Positions 16,912 to 28,551 of a DNA stretch of 39,021 nucleotides are shown here, one piece after another. The notes under the pieces are model-generated. The model saw only the letters and a program-made list of their open reading frames with translations. It did no database searches and was not told the DNA's origin. Each line of letters begins with the position of its first letter. Position 1 is the first letter of the stretch. A program made the translations under genes and the position numbers. The DNA comes from Nodosilinea sp. LEGE 07088 (GTDB lineage Bacteria; Cyanobacteriota; Cyanobacteriia; Phormidesmidales; Phormidesmidaceae). Location of the stretch: assembly GCF_015207395.1 (NCBI RefSeq), contig NZ_JADEWX010000039.1, forward strand, positions 1 through 39,021. The letters are read 5' to 3'.

Positions 16912-17829
16912 ATGGCCACTGACTACGTTTTGTTTGTCCACGGAGTCAAGCACCGCCAGCTCGACGACTTTGCCCGCACAACTCAAGCATTGCTACAAAC
17001 CGTACAGAGGCAAATTGGCCGCAGCGATCGCACGATTAAACCCATCGTGGTATTTTGGGGCGATCTAAATGTGGCTCCCCAGGCCGATCTGAAACAAGGC
17101 CTAGAGGCCTCACCCCAGTGGCGCAATCTCTGGCTGACCGACTTTCGCACTCAAGAAGTGCTTGAGTTTGCTGGCGATGCGGCTCTATATCTGAGTCGTC
17201 ACGTGGGGGCCCAGGTCGTGCAGCGGTTTCAGCAGCAATTGCTGCCAGTGTTGCAAGGGTCACAGCCAGGCGATCGCCTCCACATCGTCACCCACAGCCT
17301 GGGCACCGTGATTTTTTTTGACCTGCTGTTTGCCACCCGCTGGGACGACCCCAGGCTGGATGACGACAATCGCACCCGTCAGACGCGTGCGATCGTCAAG
17401 CTGCTCCGAGAAGCGTTTTTTGGCCTGGGCCAGCAGCCTGGGGAGGGGATTCCCATCTCCAGTGTGCATACCCTGGGGTCGCCAATTGCTTTGTTTAGCC
17501 TGCTCTCGGTGACGGGCGACAGCACCCATGACTTGACCAAAGATATGCGATCGCTCTTGCAAAACCTCTACCACCAGCGCGGCCTGAAATCGCTGCCCTG
17601 GTACAACTACCTGCACCCCGGCGACCCGATCGCCTACCCCCTGCAAGGGCTAATGCCCCGGCTGATGGGCAACGCCCAGCTCTATGTGCACCTGCGGGAT
17701 GTGATTACCGAGCATCGTGGACTGCCGATTACGGTAGGTCGGCTGCCGCTGCTCTGGGGCGGCGATGCCCACGGCAGCTACTGGAAAAGCACCACCGTGG
17801 TCAAAACTCTGACTGAAGCCCTGAAATAA
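16912..17829 (+). CDS. Alpha/beta hydrolase (lipase-like)
   Basis: 305 aa. It opens with YVLFVHGVKH, the typical first strand and oxyanion His-Gly of alpha/beta hydrolases. The nucleophile elbow is LHIVTHSLGTVIFFDLL, with Ser near residue 127. The first glycine of GxSxG is replaced by Thr (THSLG), as in some lipase-like families. A later HTLGSPIALFSL resembles the strand after the elbow seen in class-3-like lipases. A C-terminal His could come from GDAHGSYW near residue 288. No signal peptide is seen, so it is probably cytoplasmic. The start ATG at 16912 is preceded by GAGGAG at about 16899. The substrate is unknown. The gene ends at a bidirectional terminator shared with the acetyltransferase gene. 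Confidence 0.8.
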   Translation: MATDYVLFVHGVKHRQLDDFARTTQALLQTVQRQIGRSDRTIKPIVVFWGDLNVAPQADLKQGLEASPQWRNLWLTDFRTQEVLEFAGDAALYLSRHVGAQVVQRFQQQLLPVLQGSQPGDRLHIVTHSLGTVIFFDLLFATRWDDPRLDDDNRTRQTRAIVKLLREAFFGLGQQPGEGIPISSVHTLGSPIALFSLLSVTGDSTHDLTKDMRSLLQNLYHQRGLKSLPWYNYLHPGDPIAYPLQGLMPRLMGNAQLYVHLRDVITEHRGLPITVGRLPLLWGGDAHGSYWKSTTVVKTLTEALK

Positions 17830-17894
17830 AAAACCGGGTTTCTGAACCTGAAAGACCATCATTTTGGCGTATAAGCTCTTAGAAACCCGGTTTT
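17829..17894. terminator. Bidirectional terminator between convergent genes
   Basis: AAAACCGGGTTTCT (17829-17842) pairs perfectly with AGAAACCCGGTTTT (17881-17894) across a 38-base loop. A/T runs at both outer ends suit termination in either direction. The loop is unusually long for an intrinsic terminator. Confidence 0.7.
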
Positions 17895-17904
17895 CACCCA
17901 TGCC

Positions 17905-18750
17905 CTAGGACTCAAATAAGCGAGTGAAATCACTATTTTCGGGCAGCTTCAGCCGGAAAATATCGGTTAGCACCGCCTCCAATTCATTGACCGAGGTGAG
18001 CTGGCGTTTTTCGGTCTGCCCGGTCATGTAGTGGGTAGCAAGCTGGGTATTTCGCAGGCCGTAGCGGCGTTGGCGAAGCCTGCCAAGTTGAGAGTCGCCG
18101 TCTACCCGAGCGACCATCAGGCCCGTCACAAAAATAGAGGCAGGATGGGTCGCCACATGCCAGTTGCTCACCCCATAGTCACAGGCATACTGCGGCTGCA
18201 AATCGAACTGGTACAGCGGTTTCCAGTCCTGGGCGATCTGCGCCTGGAGCACCCAGAACCCCTCAGACTGAATCAGGCGAAATGGCTCGTGGGGAGTCTC
18301 CTGCTCCACGTTGGGAATCAGCCGCAGCGGAGCGGTCAGGGTCAATCCCCCAAAGCCCACGTCCGCAAGGTAGGGTTCACCCTCCAGATCCACCAGCAGC
18401 ACCATGTGGCTGCGGGGGGTGAGAGTGTCGGGGGGCAGCTGCCACAGCACCCGCGCCCCTAACCCCGTAACCTGAAACCCCAGGGTGGTCAGCACCGATT
18501 TCAGCAGTCCGTTTTGCTCAAAGCAGTAGCCACCCCGCTGCCCGTAAACTAGCTTTTGCACCAGCGAGGGGAGCTCTAGATCGACGGGCTGACCCAAAAA
18601 CGAGCTCAGGTTTTCGAAGGCGATCGCCTGGGGATGGCGCTGGTGAATGCCTTGTAGGGTAGCGAGAGTGGGAGCGCGACTGCCCCCATAGCCAATGCGC
18701 TGAAAATAGGCCTCAAGGTCGTCAGCAGCCAGAGAAGTAGCCTGGGGCAT
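17905..18750 (-). CDS. Arylamine N-acetyltransferase
   Basis: About 281 aa, the usual NAT length. It transfers an acetyl group from acetyl-CoA to aromatic amines or hydrazines through a cysteine intermediate. The Cys-His-Asp triad is visible: Cys in RGGYCFEQN near residue 75, His in PRSHMVLLVD near 114 and Asp in YLADVGFGG near 129. The spacing matches known NATs. The opening YFQRIGYGG and HQRHPQAIAFENLSSFLG are also family landmarks. I prefer the ATG at 18750; a TTG at 18765 would add five residues. It converges with the hydrolase gene and has no obvious operon partner. The natural substrate in cyanobacteria is unknown. Confidence 0.92.
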   Translation of the reverse strand: MPQATSLAADDLEAYFQRIGYGGSRAPTLATLQGIHQRHPQAIAFENLSSFLGQPVDLELPSLVQKLVYGQRGGYCFEQNGLLKSVLTTLGFQVTGLGARVLWQLPPDTLTPRSHMVLLVDLEGEPYLADVGFGGLTLTAPLRLIPNVEQETPHEPFRLIQSEGFWVLQAQIAQDWKPLYQFDLQPQYACDYGVSNWHVATHPASIFVTGLMVARVDGDSQLGRLRQRRYGLRNTQLATHYMTGQTEKRQLTSVNELEAVLTDIFRLKLPENSDFTRLFES

Positions 18751-18915
18751 GGGTAGTTTTAGCAACAGGGCTCTATAGTTTAATCGCTCTAGAGTGCCAT
18801 CGCCCTAGGGCAGGTAGCGCCATGGGTCAAATGCATCGCCGTTGCGCCAGGGGCAGTTTCGGTGTTGAATCGTTCTGTTATCGTCCCTTTATAATGGGCA
18901 TTTTGCGCCCCTGCC

Positions 18916-20445
<1,530 letters not shown>

Positions 20446-20660
20446 AGCATCAATCTAAACTAAAAATAGGGCCATTCATGGCTGACTGGCCGTGACCGCC
20501 GCGAAGCACTTTAGCCTGTTTGGTTAAATCCATCTGGCCTATGCTCTACTCCAACGGTTAGCCATCACCGATTGCCAACTTCAGCCTCAGCACCCACCTG
20601 ATATACTGAACGTCCAACCGTTACAAAAAGCAAAGCTTAAGCTCGCCTGCCACGGAGACT

Positions 20661-23348
20661 ATGCAGCCAACCGATCCGGATCAATTTACCGCTAAAGCCT
20701 GGGACGCCATTGTTGAAGCCCAGGATGTGGCGCGCCGCTGCAAACATCAGTATATGGAAGTCGAGCATGTGATCATCGCCATGCTCGACCAAGAAGAAGA
20801 CGGGCTGGCCCACAAAGTTCTAGCCAAAGCCAACCTCGACTGCGATCTACTGCTCGACGAGCTAGAAACCTTTGCTAAGCGCCAGGCTCGCGTGCGCCCT
20901 GGTCTCGACAGCAACCTTTACCTGGGCCAAAGCCTCGATCGCATGCTCGATCAGGCTAAAGCCGCCCAGCAAACCCTCAAAGATAAGTTCATCTCTGTCG
21001 AGCACCTGCTGCTGGGTTTTCAAGAAGACGAGCGCATTGGCCGTCGCCTGCTGCGGGGCTTTAATGTGGAAGGCCCAGAACTCATGGCCGCCGTGCAGGC
21101 GGTGCGGGGTAGCCAGAAGGTGGTGGACCAAAACCCCGAACAGCAGTACGAAGCGCTGGAAAAATTTGGCATTGATCTCACCCAGATGGCCCGCGATGGC
21201 CAGCTTGACCCTGTCATTGGCCGCGATGACGAAATTCGCCGGGTGATACAGGTGCTGTCGCGCCGCACAAAAAATAACCCGGTGGTAATTGGCGAGCCGG
21301 GGGTGGGCAAGACCGCGATCGCAGAGGCCCTGGCCCAGCGCATCATCAACGGCGAAGTGCCCGAGTCGCTGAAGGGGCGCACCCTGATTTCCTTGGATAT
21401 TGGTGGGCTCATTGCCGGAGCCAAGTTTCGCGGTGAGTTTGAAGAGCGGCTGCGATCGGTACTGCGAGATGTCACCGACTCCGCCGGACAGATCGTTCTA
21501 TTTATTGACGAGCTGCACACGGTGGTGGGGGCTGGGGCTGGCCAGGGCACCATGGATGCCAGCAACCTGCTGAAGCCCATGTTGGCCCGAGGCGAGCTGC
21601 GCTGCATTGGCGCGACAACGCTGGACGAGTACCGCAAGCACATCGAAAAAGATGCCGCCCTAGAGCGTCGCTTTCAGCAGGTGTATGTAGGGCAGCCCAG
21701 CGCCGACGACACAATTTCAATTTTGCGGGGGTTGAAGAAGCGCTACGAGTCGTACCACGGGGTCGAAATCGCCGACAGCGCCCTGGTGGCGGCGGCGGTG
21801 CTCTCTGACCGCTACATTTCAGATCGATTTTTGCCCGATAAGGCCATCGACCTGGTAGATGAAGCCGCCGCCAAGCTGAAGATGGAGATCACCTCCAAGC
21901 CCGAGGAGCTAGAGGGCATCGATCGCCGCCTGATGCAGCTGGAGATGGAAAAGCTGTCGCTGGAAGCCGAAAACGGTTCGGCCTCCGGTGCCTCGCGATC
22001 GCGCCTGGGCCGCATCGAGCAAGAGATTGCCGAGCTCCAGACCAAACAGCAGGCCCTCAGCGGCCAGTGGCAGGGCGAAAAACAGGCCCTCGACGCTATC
22101 AACGCCCTGAAAGAAGAAGAAGACCAGATTCGCTTGCAGATCGAGCAGGCCGAGCGGGCCTACGACCTCAACAAAGCCGCCCAGCTCAAGTACGGTCGAC
22201 TGGAGGCTATTCAGCGCGATCGCGAAGCCCTAGAGGCCCAGCTGGTTGAAATTCAGGCTCAGGGCACCACTCTGCTGCGAGAGCAGGTGACCGAGGCCGA
22301 TATCGCCGAAATTGTCGCCAAGTGGACGGGCATTCCGGTCAACCGACTGATGGAGTCAGAGCGGCAGAAGCTACTCCAGCTCGAAGGCCACCTGCACGAG
22401 CGAGTAATCGGCCAAGACGAAGCCGTCGAGGCCGTCGCCGCCGCCATTCGCCGGGCTCGGGCGGGCATGAACGACCAGGGCCGTCCCCTGGGTTCCTTCC
22501 TATTCATGGGGCCGACCGGGGTGGGCAAGACTGAGCTGGCCCGGGCCCTGGCTGAGTTTCTCTTCGACACCGAAGACGCGCTGATTCGCATCGACATGTC
22601 GGAGTATATGGAGAAAAACGCTGTGTCGCGGCTGGTGGGGGCACCGCCGGGCTACGTCGGCTACGAAGACGGTGGCCAGCTCTCCGAAGCCGTGCGCCGT
22701 CACCCCTACTCGGTGGTGCTGCTCGACGAGGTGGAAAAAGCCCACCCCGACGTATTCAATATTCTCCTGCAGGTGCTCGACGATGGCCGCATCACCGACT
22801 CCCAGGGCCACCGAATCGATTTCCGCAACACCGTGGTGATCATGACCAGCAACATCGGCAGCGACCTGATTTTGGAGCTGGGCGGCGACGACGACCGCTA
22901 CGACGACATGCGTACCCAGGTGCTCAAGGCGCTGCAAAAGCAGTTTCGCCCCGAGTTTCTCAATCGGGTAGACGATCTGATTCTCTTCCACTCGTTGCGC
23001 AAGGCCGAGCTACGCAAAATTGTTGCGCTGCAGATACAGCGGGTGCAGCGCCGTTTGGCCGATCAGGCGATCGGGCTGGAGATGTCTGACGCGGCGATCG
23101 ACTTCATCGCCCAGAGTGGCTATGACCCGGTCTATGGGGCTCGCCCCCTAAAGCGGGCGATTCAGCGGCTGCTCGAAAACCCCATCGCCACCCAGATTCT
23201 AGAGGCTGCCTTTACCCCGGGTGCCACCATCGTTGTGGATCTAGCGGAGGGAGCATTGGTGTTTAGCCATCGAGAACCCGACGCCCCAGAGCCTGAGCCT
23301 ATACCCGAGGCAGAAGACGCCAAGGTGGAATCGACGGTAGGCGGCTAG
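20661..23348 (+). CDS. clpB: ATP-dependent disaggregase ClpB
   Basis: 895 aa, slightly longer than typical ClpB. The hexameric AAA+ chaperone works with DnaK to resolubilise aggregated proteins. Order: Clp N-domain (residues 1-145, starting [17 protein letters not shown]), AAA1 with Walker [17 protein letters not shown] (near 212) and Walker [10 protein letters not shown] (near 280), the coiled-coil middle domain (about 410-525) and AAA2 with Walker [20 protein letters not shown] (near 617) and [14 protein letters not shown]. The middle domain separates it from ClpA/ClpC, and no ClpP-binding IGF-type loop is evident. The acidic Pro/Glu-rich tail ([15 protein letters not shown]) is an extra. 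The N-terminus resembles cyanobacterial ClpB1, from memory. GGAG lies just before the ATG. No CIRCE element is visible upstream. Confidence 0.95.
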   Translation: MQPTDPDQFTAKAWDAIVEAQDVARRCKHQYMEVEHVIIAMLDQEEDGLAHKVLAKANLDCDLLLDELETFAKRQARVRPGLDSNLYLGQSLDRMLDQAKAAQQTLKDKFISVEHLLLGFQEDERIGRRLLRGFNVEGPELMAAVQAVRGSQKVVDQNPEQQYEALEKFGIDLTQMARDGQLDPVIGRDDEIRRVIQVLSRRTKNNPVVIGEPGVGKTAIAEALAQRIINGEVPESLKGRTLISLDIGGLIAGAKFRGEFEERLRSVLRDVTDSAGQIVLFIDELHTVVGAGAGQGTMDASNLLKPMLARGELRCIGATTLDEYRKHIEKDAALERRFQQVYVGQPSADDTISILRGLKKRYESYHGVEIADSALVAAAVLSDRYISDRFLPDKAIDLVDEAAAKLKMEITSKPEELEGIDRRLMQLEMEKLSLEAENGSASGASRSRLGRIEQEIAELQTKQQALSGQWQGEKQALDAINALKEEEDQIRLQIEQAERAYDLNKAAQLKYGRLEAIQRDREALEAQLVEIQAQGTTLLREQVTEADIAEIVAKWTGIPVNRLMESERQKLLQLEGHLHERVIGQDEAVEAVAAAIRRARAGMNDQGRPLGSFLFMGPTGVGKTELARALAEFLFDTEDALIRIDMSEYMEKNAVSRLVGAPPGYVGYEDGGQLSEAVRRHPYSVVLLDEVEKAHPDVFNILLQVLDDGRITDSQGHRIDFRNTVVIMTSNIGSDLILELGGDDDRYDDMRTQVLKALQKQFRPEFLNRVDDLILFHSLRKAELRKIVALQIQRVQRRLADQAIGLEMSDAAIDFIAQSGYDPVYGARPLKRAIQRLLENPIATQILEAAFTPGATIVVDLAEGALVFSHREPDAPEPEPIPEAEDAKVESTVGG

Positions 23349-23420
23349 TAGAACGGCGGCGACGCGGTGACTGACTCACGAGGGAACTCAGGGGGATACC
23401 CGGCTGGCTGGGGAGTTTGG

Positions 23421-24107
23421 CTACTGCCCAGCAATCCCGGAGGTCTCTGGCTTGCGCAGCAAAATCACGTCTTGCTCCAGCAGGGTGAGGTGGGCGGGCC
23501 ACAGCGCCGCCAGCCACTCAAAGGTCTGCACCGAAAAGAAGCAAATATGGGTGCGATCGCGGTGGTAGTGCCAACCGGCAAAGGCGGTATCGTCGCGGGC
23601 CAGCTTGGTCATCAGCCCCAGGGTACCGCCCGGTTTCAGGCAGCCCCACAGTCGATCCAATTCCAGGCGCGGCTGGCGCAGGTGCTCGACCACCTCGGTG
23701 GCCGTCACAAAGTCGTACTGGTGATCAAACACCTGGGCATCGTTAGCGTAGAAGGGGTCGTAGAGGGCGACATGGTGACCCGCCTCTGCGAGCATGACCG
23801 ACAGGGTTGGCCCAGGGCCAGAACCAAAGTCAAGCCCATCGCAGCCGGGGGCCAGACGGGCGATTAACGGATTGGCTAGGCGGCTGAGAAAACGACGATA
23901 GCCCTCATCCTGGGGAGAGTTTTGGTGCAGATCGTACTCGGCTTTTTCGGCTGATTGCGAAAGAAAATCGTCGGCATGGACAAAAATCAGGTTGCACTGG
24001 CCACAGCGGTAGTAGGTGCGTTGGCCCGGCCGAGCCTGGCACGGAGCATCGCGGTGTATCTCACGCCAGCGATCGCTATGGCACAGTGGGCAACGCAGCG
24101 CAATCAT
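23421..24107 (-). CDS. Class I SAM-dependent methyltransferase with N-terminal zinc ribbon
   Basis: 228 aa. Two CxxC pairs near the N-terminus (CPLC near residue 6, CGQC near 35) form a probable zinc ribbon, a layout common in methyltransferases that modify small molecules or sugars. The SAM-binding motif I is LDFGSGPGPTLSVML near residue 95. It is followed by HVALYDPFYANDAQVF and FVTATEVVEHLRQP, then LKPGGTLGLMTKL, the standard class I order. No signal peptide. Substrate unknown. It diverges from the exopolysaccharide export genes, which makes a sugar or lipid substrate conceivable, but that is only context. Confidence 0.85.
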   Translation of the reverse strand: MIALRCPLCHSDRWREIHRDAPCQARPGQRTYYRCGQCNLIFVHADDFLSQSAEKAEYDLHQNSPQDEGYRRFLSRLANPLIARLAPGCDGLDFGSGPGPTLSVMLAEAGHHVALYDPFYANDAQVFDHQYDFVTATEVVEHLRQPRLELDRLWGCLKPGGTLGLMTKLARDDTAFAGWHYHRDRTHICFFSVQTFEWLAALWPAHLTLLEQDVILLRKPETSGIAGQ

Positions 24108-24275
24108 CGCCTAGGCCCAATATCCCCATGCCTAAATCCGCACATCTCTGACTAACCCATGCTTGAGAAGATGGAGGCAGCCTACCACAGCGGCGCTGAG
24201 TCGCCATTTTTTTGGCTCGCCGCCAGAAAAATGGGGCAATATGAGGTGTACTGCCGGTGGGCAAAGCATTACGTA

Positions 24276-25415
24276 ATGGATCCTATGGTGTTACGCGGTT
24301 CAACCCAGTGCTGGGGCCAACGCATTTGCTGTGGTCTAGTTGGGCTGTGGATCGCAGCCTTGGGGCTGCCGGCCCTGGCCCAAGCCCCGGCCCCCCTCGA
24401 TGCTCAATCCCCCGTTCTGCCCAGGGGGCTAAGGCCAGGAGATGAAGACCCGACAGCAGCGTTTGACCAGTATCGGTTGGGGCCAGGGGACGGCATTTTT
24501 GTCGGGGTACCGAGCTTCCCCGATCTGAGCTTTCCGGCCACCCTCGATATTCAAGGCAACGTGGTAATGCCGTTGGCGGGCACCGTCAACCTGGCCGGAC
24601 TCACCCTCGACCAGGCCCGCGAGGCGCTCTACACCGCCTACAACCAGTACGTGGTCGAGCCCGATGTATCGCTCATTCTCACCGCCCAGCGGCCCGTAGA
24701 AATCACCATTGTAGGAGAAGTGCCCCGGCCAGGGTTATACCCCCTACAGGCACCGCAGCTCTCGGTGGCACTGTTGACCGCCGGGGGGGCAACCGTCTTG
24801 GCAGACTTGCGGGAGATTGAGGTCGAGCGATCGCTGGAAAATGGCGAAACGCTGACCCGCACCATAGACCTGTACACGCCGCTGCTCCAGGGCAATCCGA
24901 TTCCCCAGGTGCAGCTCCAGGACGGCGATGTGGTGATGGTGCCCCGCTTAGACCCGGCGGCAGTAGAGGCCTACAATCGCGACCTGGTGGCCACCTCAAC
25001 CCTGGCCCGGCCCGAAATTACCGTGCGGGTGCTCAACCGCGCTTCTGGGGGGCGGGGTATCGAGGCCCAGTTTGGGGCCATTACCCTGCGCAACGGCAGC
25101 CGTTTTCTCGACGCCCTGGCGGTGGCGGGGGTCAACCCCGACCTGGCTGCCTACAATCGGATTGCGGTACTGCGTTTTAACCCCGAAACCGGTACAGCCG
25201 ATACCCTGATGGTAGATGCATCGGCGGCGGTGAACGGTGACCCGAGCCAAAACATCCCCCTTCAGGAGAACGATATTTTGGTGGTCGATCGCAACCTGCT
25301 GGCCCGGGTTAGCTATACCCTGAACACGTTTACTCAGCCTTTTCGAGATGTGCTGGGCTTTTTACTCTTTTTCGACTCCCTGAGCAATGCGGCAGACTCA
25401 TTATTTAGGCCCTAG
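24276..25415 (+). CDS. Outer-membrane polysaccharide export protein (OPX/Wza-like)
   Basis: About 380 aa from the ATG at 24276 (or 378 aa from 24285); a more distant ATG at 24159 would put 39 residues ahead of the signal peptide and is less likely. Signal peptide: CCGLVGLWIAALGLPALAQA. Next comes the polysaccharide export domain (YRLGPGDGIFVGVPSFPDLSF, GNVVMPLAGTVNLAGLTLDQARE) and SLBB-like repeats (EVPRPGLYPLQAPQLSVALLTAGG, LQDGDVVMVPRLD). A second SLBB-like part contains ITLRNGSRFLDALAVAG, and the C-terminus has a hydrophobic FRDVLGFLLFFDSL. OPX proteins form the outer-membrane or periplasmic exit of Wzy-dependent exopolysaccharide export. The Wzc-like gene follows after 12 bases, clearly one operon. 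Confidence 0.88.
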   Translation: MDPMVLRGSTQCWGQRICCGLVGLWIAALGLPALAQAPAPLDAQSPVLPRGLRPGDEDPTAAFDQYRLGPGDGIFVGVPSFPDLSFPATLDIQGNVVMPLAGTVNLAGLTLDQAREALYTAYNQYVVEPDVSLILTAQRPVEITIVGEVPRPGLYPLQAPQLSVALLTAGGATVLADLREIEVERSLENGETLTRTIDLYTPLLQGNPIPQVQLQDGDVVMVPRLDPAAVEAYNRDLVATSTLARPEITVRVLNRASGGRGIEAQFGAITLRNGSRFLDALAVAGVNPDLAAYNRIAVLRFNPETGTADTLMVDASAAVNGDPSQNIPLQENDILVVDRNLLARVSYTLNTFTQPFRDVLGFLLFFDSLSNAADSLFRP

Positions 25416-25427
25416 GCAACGACGACG

Positions 25428-27599
25428 ATGGTTTCTCCAGTCATTAAACGCTATCTGCTGGCCCTAGACCGCTATAAGTGGCCTAGCCTGGCCACCTTCG
25501 CCGGTATTTTGGGCATTTCGGCGGTGGTGGCCCTGCAACCGCCGCCGCCACCCCAGTATCGAGCCGAGGGAGTACTGGTGCAAAATGCGCCCCTGGTGGC
25601 CTTGACGACGATTGGTAATGAGGTGCAGCAGCGGGGGCAGGGGATTATCTCGGAGCAGTTTTTGCTGGCCGATGTGTTGCTGCAGCAGGTTTCGCAAGAA
25701 CTGGGCCGGCGGGGAATTGACCTGGAGCCAGAAACCCTGCGCAACCGCACTAGCGTCACGCTAGAGGGCGAGGAAGATCAGGTGCAGCGGGTTACGGTGA
25801 TCTTTCGCGGGGCTGACGACGACGAGGCTCAAGCGGTGCTGACGCTGATGTTTGAGGCCATGGTGGAGCTCAGCCGAGTGACCAACCGGGCTCGCCTGGG
25901 GGCCATTGTCAGCGCCCTAGACGAGCGACTGCCTGCTGTAGAAGCCGACCTAGCCGCCGCCGAACAGGCTCTCGAAGCCTACGATCGCACCGAAGGCCCT
26001 GCCATTCAGGCGGCCCTCGACGGTAGTCTGCTGGGGGCGATCTCTGGGGGGCAGCAGCAGCAGCGCCAAAACCAAATTGCCCTAGCCGGCCTCGACTCCC
26101 AGATTCAGAGCTTGCAACAGCAGCTGGGATTGACGCCGGGAGAGGCGTTGACGGCCTCAGCCCTGAGCGCCGACCCGATTATTGCTGAACTGCGACTGCT
26201 GATCTTAGAGACCGAAACGGCGCTTAAGCTGCTAGCCCCTACCCTGCGAGAGGCGCACCCCGACATGCAGGATCTCCGCCACGATCTGTCTGTTTACAAC
26301 ACCCTGCTGGCCGAGCGCGCCCAGGAAGTCGTCGGTGGGCAAGACTTGGCCGCCCTCCCCAGCGTCAGCGACGTGCGCCGCAACAGCACCCTCGACCCGG
26401 CCCGCGCTGCTCTAGCTAACCAGCTGATTACCCTCAGCGCCCAGCGCGCTGCCCTGGCTAACCAGCAGCAGGCGCTCAACCAGGCCGATGGCCAGCTGCG
26501 AGAGCAGTACGCCAGCCTGCCCAACAAGCAGCTAGAGCGCGATCGCCTGGCTCAGCAGGTGGCCCTCAACCAGGCTCTTTACGACCAAATTCAGGCCAAG
26601 CGCATCGACGCCGAGGCCGCCGTCGCCGAAACCGTCAGTAGCCTAACTATCGCTGAACCGCCCACCGTCACCGTCCAGACCGACCTGCCGCCCAACCCCA
26701 TCGTCGTCATGGCCGTGGGCGGGTTGTTGGCGGTTGTGGCCGCTGGGGCGGTGGCCTTTTTGCTCGATCTACTCGACAGCACTGCCCGCACCGCCGAAGA
26801 GATCGAAGGCATTTTGCTCGACCAAGACGTGCCGATGCTGGCCCGGGTGCCAGCCCTGGTTGCTACGTCTGCCCAGGGCTGGCCCATGCTTTACCAGCCC
26901 CAAACCCCAGAACTCGACATCTATGAACGGTTGCGCAGCAGCCTGCGGCGGGCAGGTACCCAATCTGAGGCCGGGGCCTCGCCACGGGTGGTGCTGATGG
27001 TCAGCAGTCGAGCCGGGGAGGGCAAAACCACCAGCGCCTTTAACCTGGGTATTGCCGCCGCTCGGGCCGGTCGCCGCACCCTGGTGGTAGAGGCCGACCT
27101 GCGCCAGCCCTCCTGCGCCTCCCGCCTGGGGGTAAGGCTCGACCCAGGGGCGATCGCTGAACCGCTGCACTACTATGCCGGGCGGCAGCAGGAACCCATT
27201 CAGCTGGTGCCCCTGGTCGAAAACCTCTACCTGGCTCCCAGCCCTGGCCCCCAGCCGCATCCGGCGGCGGTTTTAGAATCGAGCGAGATGGGTCAGTTTT
27301 TGGCCGATGTTCGGGCCCGCTTTGACTTAGTGCTGATCGACGCGCCCCCCCTAAGCCGCAGCAACGACGCCCTGCTCCTGGGGCCTGCTAGCGATGGCCT
27401 GCTGCTGGTGACTCGCCCCGGCTATACCGACAAAAGCGTGCTTGAAGCCCTGCTAGAGCAGCTGTTAGAGAGCGACGATCTGCCAGTATTGGGGGCGATT
27501 GTCAATGCCGCCGATGGGGCGGCCCCCCAGGGAGCTGTCGTCGAACCTCTGCCTGTCGCCTCTGCCCCTGCCCCCTTAATTCGCTCCATCGACTTTTAG
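25428..27599 (+). CDS. Wzc-like polysaccharide co-polymerase / BY-kinase without tyrosine tail
   Basis: 723 aa. A Wzz-type chain-length domain is bounded by two membrane segments (SLATFAGILGISAVVAL near residue 20; VVMAVGGLLAVVAAGAVAFLL near 430), with long Gln/Ala/Leu-rich coiled coils between them in the periplasm. The cytoplasmic C-terminal third is a CpsD/CapB-like kinase: Walker A SSRAGEGKTTSAFNLG (near 525), Walker A' TLVVEADLRQPS, Walker B FDLVLIDAPPLSRSNDAL. BY-kinases usually end in a cluster of tyrosines that are autophosphorylated; this one ends PVASAPAPLIRSIDF with no tyrosine. It may control chain length through ATP binding without tail phosphorylation, or act on another protein. 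The OPX gene is 12 bases upstream. No glycosyltransferase, Wzx or Wzy gene is in the window. Confidence 0.9.
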   Translation: MVSPVIKRYLLALDRYKWPSLATFAGILGISAVVALQPPPPPQYRAEGVLVQNAPLVALTTIGNEVQQRGQGIISEQFLLADVLLQQVSQELGRRGIDLEPETLRNRTSVTLEGEEDQVQRVTVIFRGADDDEAQAVLTLMFEAMVELSRVTNRARLGAIVSALDERLPAVEADLAAAEQALEAYDRTEGPAIQAALDGSLLGAISGGQQQQRQNQIALAGLDSQIQSLQQQLGLTPGEALTASALSADPIIAELRLLILETETALKLLAPTLREAHPDMQDLRHDLSVYNTLLAERAQEVVGGQDLAALPSVSDVRRNSTLDPARAALANQLITLSAQRAALANQQQALNQADGQLREQYASLPNKQLERDRLAQQVALNQALYDQIQAKRIDAEAAVAETVSSLTIAEPPTVTVQTDLPPNPIVVMAVGGLLAVVAAGAVAFLLDLLDSTARTAEEIEGILLDQDVPMLARVPALVATSAQGWPMLYQPQTPELDIYERLRSSLRRAGTQSEAGASPRVVLMVSSRAGEGKTTSAFNLGIAAARAGRRTLVVEADLRQPSCASRLGVRLDPGAIAEPLHYYAGRQQEPIQLVPLVENLYLAPSPGPQPHPAAVLESSEMGQFLADVRARFDLVLIDAPPLSRSNDALLLGPASDGLLLVTRPGYTDKSVLEALLEQLLESDDLPVLGAIVNAADGAAPQGAVVEPLPVASAPAPLIRSIDF

Positions 27600-27662
27600 C
27601 TCAGCCAGCCAGTAGGGTAGGATCGTACACTGTAGATTCTGTCATCGTTTGGGAGCGATCGC

Positions 27663-28373
27663 TTGCCTACCCTGGGAGTTAACATTGACCACATTGCCAC
27701 CCTGCGCCAGGCTCGCCGTACCGTTGAGCCCGACCCGGTAGCGGCAGCGGTGCTGGCCGAGCTAGCCGGGGCCGATGGCATTACCGTTCACCTGCGCGAA
27801 GACCGCCGCCACATTCAAGACCGAGACGTGCGCCTGCTACGGCAGACCGTGCGCACCCATCTCAACCTGGAGATGGCCGCCACCGACGAAATGGTCGCGA
27901 TCGCCCTTGACCTGCGCCCCGACTACATCACCCTGGTACCCGAGCGCCGTCAGGAAGTCACCACCGAAGGCGGGCTCGACATTGCTGGTCAGCTCGATCG
28001 CATCAAGGCCGTAGTCCACACCCTACAGGGCGCAGAGATTCCAGTCAGCCTGTTTATCGACGCCGACGCCGACCAAATCGAAGCCTCGGCCCAAAGCGGC
28101 GCCCAGGTTATCGAGCTGCACACCGGCCCCTACGCCGAGGCCACCCAAGCGCACGAACTCCAGCGCGAACTCGACATTCTCACCCAGGGCACAGTGCAGG
28201 CCCAGGGGTTGGGGCTGCGGGTCAACGCGGGCCATGGCCTCACCTACTGGAATACGGTTCCAGTCGCCCGCATCGCCGGCATCGAGGAGTTAAACATTGG
28301 CCACAGCATCATCAGTCGTGCCGTTCTAGTTGGCCTAGAGCGAGCCGTCCGCGAGATGAAAGCGCTGATTTGA
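27663..28373 (+). CDS. pdxJ: Pyridoxine 5'-phosphate synthase
   Basis: 236 aa, normal for PdxJ. It condenses 1-deoxyxylulose 5-phosphate with 3-amino-2-oxopropyl phosphate to make pyridoxine 5'-phosphate in the DXP-dependent vitamin B6 route. Family landmarks: [15 protein letters not shown] at the start, [62 protein letters not shown] and [13 protein letters not shown] near the end. The gene begins with TTG at 27663 because no ATG precedes the conserved PTLGVNIDH start; it overlaps a GCGATCGC site. The gene is monocistronic in appearance, with a stem-loop repeat downstream. Confidence 0.95.
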   Translation: MPTLGVNIDHIATLRQARRTVEPDPVAAAVLAELAGADGITVHLREDRRHIQDRDVRLLRQTVRTHLNLEMAATDEMVAIALDLRPDYITLVPERRQEVTTEGGLDIAGQLDRIKAVVHTLQGAEIPVSLFIDADADQIEASAQSGAQVIELHTGPYAEATQAHELQRELDILTQGTVQAQGLGLRVNAGHGLTYWNTVPVARIAGIEELNIGHSIISRAVLVGLERAVREMKALI

Positions 28374-28424
28374 GTGATGAAGAGTTAGGAAGATGGGGCA
28401 TGGAGGATGGACGCACGCAAAATG

Positions 28425-28470
28425 CAAAATTGAGCAGGCAAAATCTTGAACTTTGAATTCTCAATTTTGC
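28425..28470. repeat. Inverted repeat between pdxJ and ycf54
   Basis: GCAAAATTGAG (28425-28435) and CTCAATTTTGC (28460-28470) are perfect inverse complements around a 24-base loop. The A/T-rich wording is typical of dispersed hairpin repeats in cyanobacterial intergenic DNA. It may also help terminate pdxJ transcription, but there is no clean T run. Confidence 0.55.
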
Positions 28471-28551
28471 CTTCGTCACCCCCTACCCTTCTTACCATCC
28501 TTCATCGCCCCCGATCTTTCTCATCTTTCTACAACACAGGAGATTCTCCCA

